Below are positions 59,166 to 64,000 of a DNA stretch of 64,000 nt, piece by piece; positions within the stretch are counted from its first letter, which is position 1, and every line of letters starts with the position of its first letter. The stretch comes from a virus, in the IMG/VR virus record IMGVR_UViG_3300032291_003663, positions 27,060 to 91,059 of that record; one strand, written 5' to 3'. The notes under the pieces were generated by a model. It did not search any database. It was not told where the DNA came from and saw nothing but the letters and a program-made list of their open reading frames with translations. The position numbers were made by a program, and so were the translations under genes.

Positions 59166-60194
59166 ATGTCATTTGTAAGATACAACCCAGAAGATTCTGT
59201 AGTAAGTACTGAAACCGTAGTAAGACCAATGTGGAGTGGTGACACAAATGTGTTGGCTACTTATTATACTTCTAGTGCTATTACTAGTTCATTTTATTTA
59301 AACGTATATGCTGAATATCCTGGTGCTCTAACTTCTACCTCAGCTTCTGTTCAGTTTGCTACTCAATATGGTAACATGTATGGTAGTGGTGCTGCTTATA
59401 TTAGCCCATCAGTAACTAACCAATTGCCAGATAGTTCATCGATTACTAATTCTAGAGTTGTTTACGGGCAATATAGAACATTGTTGTTAGGAACAGAAAG
59501 CGGAAGCTTTCAATTTGGAGACGATACGCCACAAGGTATTTATATAATCAACATAGCTAGAAATAGATATAAAGAACATACCCAACCTGGTTCAATGACA
59601 TTAAAGTTAGAAAATGGTGCATATGAAGTTGTTTTAACAGATAATAGCCAAATAACATCAACAACTAATTATACAACAGCTGGTACTTTATACTATACTT
59701 TAATTAGTGGTAGTGCAGGTGTTCCTTATGGCAACGCGACAGGAATGTCTAATTCAACATACGGGATTTTATTCCCAGATGACGATATTATTATATTAAA
59801 TCCAACCGCATTGTCTAGATCGATTGTTAATGGAGGTATTTTTTTCGACCCAACAGTTAATACTCCAGGAACAGATAATAATTTAGATTTTCAATTTTAT
59901 ACATTGATATCTTCTAGTGCTTATTTTGGATTACAATCGGCTGAGAATGTTTCTTCTCATTATTTCTTTACAAGAATAAAAAATCAGGATTTTAATTACA
60001 CAACAAATCCCTCTATTATAGATAATAATGGTAATTTACTTTATTCTACATTAATTAACAATCCTCAAACATTTATAACAACTGTTGGATTGTATAATAA
60101 TAATAATGAATTATTAGCGGTTGCCAAATTGAGTAGGCCTTTAGTAAAAGATTTTACCAAAGAAGCCTTAATTAAAGTAAAATTAGACTATTAA
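59166..60194 (+). CDS. Structural protein, beta-rich
   Basis: 342 residues, Ser/Thr/Tyr/Asn-rich with SMTLKLENGAYEVVLTDNSQ. A large share of beta-strands and short loops suggests a fibre or baseplate component. Not recognised further. Confidence 0.55.
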   Translation: MSFVRYNPEDSVVSTETVVRPMWSGDTNVLATYYTSSAITSSFYLNVYAEYPGALTSTSASVQFATQYGNMYGSGAAYISPSVTNQLPDSSSITNSRVVYGQYRTLLLGTESGSFQFGDDTPQGIYIINIARNRYKEHTQPGSMTLKLENGAYEVVLTDNSQITSTTNYTTAGTLYYTLISGSAGVPYGNATGMSNSTYGILFPDDDIIILNPTALSRSIVNGGIFFDPTVNTPGTDNNLDFQFYTLISSSAYFGLQSAENVSSHYFFTRIKNQDFNYTTNPSIIDNNGNLLYSTLINNPQTFITTVGLYNNNNELLAVAKLSRPLVKDFTKEALIKVKLDY

Positions 60195-60215
60195 TCTTAA
60201 TAATAATGTTAATGC

Positions 60216-61214
60216 ATGGGATCCTTCAAAAAGTTAAAATCTTCAGATGTTATAACAATACCTGTTATAGCTAATAAACAGTGGAATTTTAACTATTGTC
60301 CTCTACCTCTAAGTGATCCCTATATTGATTTCTATAATGGTACTAACTTATCAGGAACTTTTAATCCTACTACGGACCCTATAACTAATGGGCAATATGA
60401 TAGATTAATATATGATTCTATAAATCAATTATTCTATCATCAATATTCCGGCAGTATATCTACTGCCTCTTTGGCGTCTTCTTTATATTATGCTACAGCT
60501 ACGGGACTAAGGCCAACTGCTTCTTATTTTAATTTTAATGATGATCCTGCTTTTATAAATTATTTCCCAACAGGGATAAATGAATCTATAAAAGTTCTTT
60601 CCATATCTACAAACTTATACGGCCAAAGAATTTTACCATATAGTTTTCAACTGACTTCATCTACATATCTTTTTACAGATGATGGAAAAGGTAATGTTTA
60701 TGATAGTGATACTACCCATGTGGGGAATGTATTTTATCCTGAAGGTATTTTTGTACTAACAAATCAAGATTATCAAGGAATATTCCCATCAACTCCTATT
60801 GCTTATGATGATGTTATATTCATTACTAGAAGTGATTATGGCAATCCTGTTACTTTATCTATTTCTCCTTTAGTAAATGATGACCTAAGAGGAAATACCC
60901 TTGTAAATCAATCAATTAAACTTTCAGGACCAAATATTAGTAATTTTAGTACAGGGTCTAATAATACGGTATCAATGTCATTTAGTGGATTAGGAACCGG
61001 AGTGTATCAAACATATTATACATTTAATGTAACGGGTTCTTATTGTGGGATGCTAACAAGCAATACAGCAAGCATAGTTATTACCGTATTAGACCCGGAT
61101 TGTGAATTTGAAATGAGTTTAGCATCGTTTTCAAAGATAATACTAGCTTCTCCATTTATGAGTGGTAGTCAAGTTTATGTAAGCTTTACAGATTTTACAG
61201 GATCTTTGGGATAA
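60216..61214 (+). CDS. Structural protein, beta-rich
   Basis: 332 residues. FKKLKSSDVITIPVIANKQW at the start and ISPLVNDDLRGNTLVNQ near the end. An immunoglobulin-like C-terminal part is plausible. It is the last complete gene before the fibre with repeats. Confidence 0.52.
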   Translation: MGSFKKLKSSDVITIPVIANKQWNFNYCPLPLSDPYIDFYNGTNLSGTFNPTTDPITNGQYDRLIYDSINQLFYHQYSGSISTASLASSLYYATATGLRPTASYFNFNDDPAFINYFPTGINESIKVLSISTNLYGQRILPYSFQLTSSTYLFTDDGKGNVYDSDTTHVGNVFYPEGIFVLTNQDYQGIFPSTPIAYDDVIFITRSDYGNPVTLSISPLVNDDLRGNTLVNQSIKLSGPNISNFSTGSNNTVSMSFSGLGTGVYQTYYTFNVTGSYCGMLTSNTASIVITVLDPDCEFEMSLASFSKIILASPFMSGSQVYVSFTDFTGSLG

Positions 61215-61239
61215 AAAATGCATAAAAAATAAATTAAAA

Positions 61240-64000
61240 ATGGCCTATACTAGTGCTTCATTTGATGTTACTGCTTCAGTATTATACGTAGATCAAGCGT
61301 ATATATATAATTCTATTGACGTCATAATAAACACATACAATATAAGTGGTAGTGCTTCATTTTCTCCTGTCCCTTCAGCAACATATAATCCATTTATATA
61401 TGCTGTAAATCCGGTAGAAAAAAATAGTACTATTATAGTATTTACTCCTCCTCCAACACCTACTACTACATCAACTCCTTCTATTACACCAACAAGGACT
61501 ATTACTCCAACAAAAACCATAACACCGACTATAACACCTAGTCCAACGATTACAGCAACACCTACTATTACTCCAAGTAGAACTATTACACCGACTATAA
61601 CAGCAACACCTACTATTACTCCAACTGTAACTATTACACCAACTATAACAACAACACCTACTATTACTCCAAGTAGAACTATTACCCCCACGGTAACTAT
61701 TACACCAACTATCACGACAACACCAACTATTACGCCAACAAGAACTATTACACCAACTTTAACTATAACACCTACTGTTACTATCACACCTACTGTTACT
61801 GAAACTCCTACTATTACTCCTAGTCCTAGTATTACACCAACATTAACGATAACACCAACGGTTACTGTAACTCCAAGTATAACTGCTAGTCCTAGTATTA
61901 CACCTAGTTTAACAATAACACCAACTATTACTGCTACTCCAACAATAACAGCAACACCGACTATTACTGCTTCTCCTTCTATTACGCCAACGAGAACTAT
62001 AACTCCTACTGCAACTATAACTCCAACTGTTACTATTACACCTAGTTTAACAATAACACCAACTATTACTGCTACTCCAACAATAACCGCGTCGCCGAGT
62101 ATAACACCAACAAGAACAATTACTCCGACTGTAACTGAGACTCCGACTGTAACACCAACAGCAACTATAACTCCTACAACAACTATAACATCAACTATTA
62201 CTGCTACTCCTTCAATTACACCAACACTTACAATTACTCCGAGTGTAACTGTTACTCCAAGTATAACTGCTAGTCCTAGTATTACACCAACATTAACAAT
62301 AACACCGACTTTAACTATAACTCCAACTGTAACATCAACAGCATCTATTACACCTACTGTTACAATTACACCAACTATAACAGGAACTCCTTCGATCACA
62401 CCAACATTAACGATAACACCAAGTGTAACAATAACACCGAGTATAACAGCATCTCCAACTATAACTCCAACTATTACAGTTACACCAACTATAACAGGAA
62501 CCCCTAGTATAACACCTACTTTAACTGTTACTCCAACAATAACATCAACACCAACTATTACAGCATCACCTTCTATTACACCGACAAGAACTATTACTCC
62601 TACTGTAACTATAACACCAACTGTAACGCCAACCATTACTGCAACTCCTTCTATAACACCAACTTTAACTGTTACACCTACTATAACAGCATCTCCAACT
62701 ATAACTCCTACTGTTACAGTTACACCAACTATAACTAAAACACCAACAATTACATCAACGGCTTCGATTACACCAACGTTAACAATTACACCTACTATTA
62801 CTTCAACACCAACTATTACACCTACTTTAACGATAACACCAAGTGTAACAATTACACCTACTATTACTCCAACTCTTACTATTACTCCTAGTGTAACTGT
62901 TACTCCGAGTATAACACCAACAAGAACAATAACTCCAAGTTTAACTGTTACTCCAACAATAACAACAACAAGAACAATTACACCAACATCAACAATTACT
63001 CCAACATCAACAATTACTCCAAGTATTACACCAACATTAACGATAACACCATCACCAACAATAACATCAACTCCAACAATAACAGCAACACCAACTATAA
63101 CACCATCAATTACTGCTTCTCCTTCTATAACACCAACAAGAACTATATCAGCAACACAACCCTATTATCCAGGTGCTGATTATATAGTATTCCAATACAC
63201 CTTAGCTCCAGGAGCGGGGGTTGATTTAGATACACTAACAACTCTAGTAGATCCTGTCACCGCCGGTCCTATGGGTTATTGTGTTGATGGAAGTTTAGCA
63301 TCTGGGGCTTGGGGTGGTCCTTATTTATATTGGGGAGGAGATAATACAACATCCGGAGGAACAGAGACTAATTATGTCGATCTTATTGCTTTAAAAGCTG
63401 CTTATCCTAGTATGACTCAAGCTGAGTTAACTTGTAGAGCAAACTGGTTTAGTACTAGAGGAAATGGAGATGTTTTTATAACTATGTATGCATACCAAGG
63501 TGGTACCATGGTTAGTAATGGTAATTTTGGATTTACAAATACAGGAGGTACATTAATAGGGACACGTGAATTCCCAACAGTCAATGTAACAGCAGTTAAT
63601 AATACATGTACGACTACGGATTGTGTAGGAACATATGTTTATAATATTTCAAGTGGTTTATTTACAAAAATTGATTGTGTAGAACCAAGTCCAACACCTA
63701 CTGTAACACCTACACTTACTATAACTCCAAGTATAACACCAACAAGGACTATAACACCAAGTATAACAGCAACACCGTCAATAACACCAACAGTAACAAG
63801 GACTATAACACCAAGTATAACAGCAACACCGTCAATAACACCAACAGCAACAAGAACACAAACACCTAGTATAACAGCAACAAGAACAATAACACCGTCT
63901 ATAACATTAACACCGTCAATCACAGCAACAAGAACAGTAACACCAACAAGAACAATAACACCGAGTATAACAGCAACATCTAGTATAACACCAACACCTA
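61240..64000 (+). CDS. Giant Thr-Pro-repeat tail fibre (open at the right edge)
   Basis: The frame runs from an ATG behind an A-rich leader to the edge without a stop (920 codons visible). Residues 1-65 are a head domain (AYTSASFDVTASVLYVDQAY). Residues about 66-640 are almost only Thr, Pro, Ile, Ser, Val and Ala in the register [IV]-T-[PA]-[TS]. A globular domain with cysteines and aromatics follows (YIVFQYTLAPGAGVDLDTLT ... NYVDLIALKAAYPSMTQAEL), and a second repeat tract starts near residue 817. It is probably a fibre or adhesin whose repeats may be glycosylated, which fits the phage's glycan genes. The complementary frame also stays open, but that is a consequence of the repeats. Confidence 0.75.
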   Translation, partial: MAYTSASFDVTASVLYVDQAYIYNSIDVIINTYNISGSASFSPVPSATYNPFIYAVNPVEKNSTIIVFTPPPTPTTTSTPSITPTRTITPTKTITPTITPSPTITATPTITPSRTITPTITATPTITPTVTITPTITTTPTITPSRTITPTVTITPTITTTPTITPTRTITPTLTITPTVTITPTVTETPTITPSPSITPTLTITPTVTVTPSITASPSITPSLTITPTITATPTITATPTITASPSITPTRTITPTATITPTVTITPSLTITPTITATPTITASPSITPTRTITPTVTETPTVTPTATITPTTTITSTITATPSITPTLTITPSVTVTPSITASPSITPTLTITPTLTITPTVTSTASITPTVTITPTITGTPSITPTLTITPSVTITPSITASPTITPTITVTPTITGTPSITPTLTVTPTITSTPTITASPSITPTRTITPTVTITPTVTPTITATPSITPTLTVTPTITASPTITPTVTVTPTITKTPTITSTASITPTLTITPTITSTPTITPTLTITPSVTITPTITPTLTITPSVTVTPSITPTRTITPSLTVTPTITTTRTITPTSTITPTSTITPSITPTLTITPSPTITSTPTITATPTITPSITASPSITPTRTISATQPYYPGADYIVFQYTLAPGAGVDLDTLTTLVDPVTAGPMGYCVDGSLASGAWGGPYLYWGGDNTTSGGTETNYVDLIALKAAYPSMTQAELTCRANWFSTRGNGDVFITMYAYQGGTMVSNGNFGFTNTGGTLIGTREFPTVNVTAVNNTCTTTDCVGTYVYNISSGLFTKIDCVEPSPTPTVTPTLTITPSITPTRTITPSITATPSITPTVTRTITPSITATPSITPTATRTQTPSITATRTITPSITLTPSITATRTVTPTRTITPSITATSSITPTP
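61440..63140 (+). repeat. Thr-Pro codon repeat tract 1
   Basis: About 1.7 kb of degenerate repeats with the codons for Ile/Val-Thr-Pro-Thr. Some blocks are near-identical at the DNA level, for example CCTAGTTTAACAATAACACC at 61903 and 62041 (138 bases apart), while most copies differ only at third positions. Confidence 0.85.
63741..63848 (+). repeat. 54-base direct repeat in tract 2
   Basis: Two adjacent 54-base units (63741-63794 and 63795-63848) differ at one base, so they arose recently. The second repeat tract reaches the window edge. Confidence 0.8.

Noticed and set aside
61293-62636. Long minus-strand frame of Val/Gly/Ile repeats
   Set aside because: It is the complement of the Thr-Pro repeat frame of the fibre and has no leader or promoter.
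63639-63923. Minus-strand frame in the second repeat tract
   Set aside because: Same reason: it is a shadow of the repeat codons.
61440-64000. Possible CRISPR array because of many short repeats
   Set aside because: Repeats are degenerate, contiguous and coding, without unique spacers.
1-64000. Prophage signs such as integrase or attachment sites
   Set aside because: No integrase, excisionase or repressor pair and no att-like direct repeats beside tRNA genes were seen.

Overview
The window is part of a large, AT-rich, strictly lytic-looking T4-like myovirus whose host is most likely a member of the Bacteroidota. The virion genes follow the T4 logic: clamp-loader small subunit, late sigma factor, gp5-like hub spike, gp25, gp6, large wedge/tail proteins and fibres. 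The host inference rests on about a dozen copies of a promoter of the form TTTG-N19-TA(T/C)ATTTA, which resembles the Bacteroidota housekeeping promoter (TTTG / TAnnTTTG), and on A-rich leaders without a Shine-Dalgarno sequence. It also rests on short lipoproteins and surface-sugar genes of that style. No integrase, transposase or CRISPR array was seen. Almost everything is on the + strand; the clear exception is a small holin-like gene.

Layout. 0-1.7 kb: end of a replication block (zinc-ribbon C-terminus, gp62-like clamp loader, Fe-S type PD-(D/E)XK nuclease, ribbon-helix-helix protein). 1.7-16.2 kb: a tightly packed glycan cassette of about 16 enzymes. It holds two GT-B and five GT-A glycosyltransferases, two DegT-fold PLP enzymes (one an RfbH-like 3-dehydratase), an RmlD-like reductase, WbqC, a beta-propeller GH43-like protein, a SAM methyltransferase, a GNAT-methyltransferase fusion and a PhyH-type dioxygenase. 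16.2-19.1 kb: small late-type genes, including an HTH plus degenerate HNH protein. 19.1-21.05 kb: an RNA-rich island with a tmRNA, a lipoprotein, an antisense holin-like gene, a normal tRNA-Leu(UAA), and about 0.9 kb of structured sequence with three tRNA-like elements whose middles do not fit normal tRNAs.

21-28.4 kb: mixed genes (HtrL-like glycosyltransferase, two calcineurin-like phosphoesterases, secreted DRGH nuclease, DUF932 protein). 28.4-44.3 kb: accessory (probably early) region of about 50 very small genes. Many are single-gene units with their own Bacteroidota-type promoter and often a hairpin terminator. It also holds an AT-hook repeat protein behind a long non-coding stretch, and a GC-rich non-coding island near 41.3 kb. 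44.3-64 kb: a glycosyltransferase, then the late virion block from the gp55-like sigma factor to an open-ended fibre with more than 500 residues of Thr-Pro-rich repeats.

Regulation. Two promoter grammars can be read. The small-gene region uses the host-like TTTG/TAnATTTA promoter with a conserved AACC at the start of the spacer. Virion, glycan and RNA units carry the octamer TATTTATA 14-23 nt before the start codon, including in sense orientation upstream of the one minus-strand gene. This is probably the late promoter read by the gp55-like sigma factor. The glycan cassette probably modifies phage or host surface polymers. The tmRNA, tRNA and odd tRNA-like RNAs suggest the phage manages translation late in infection.
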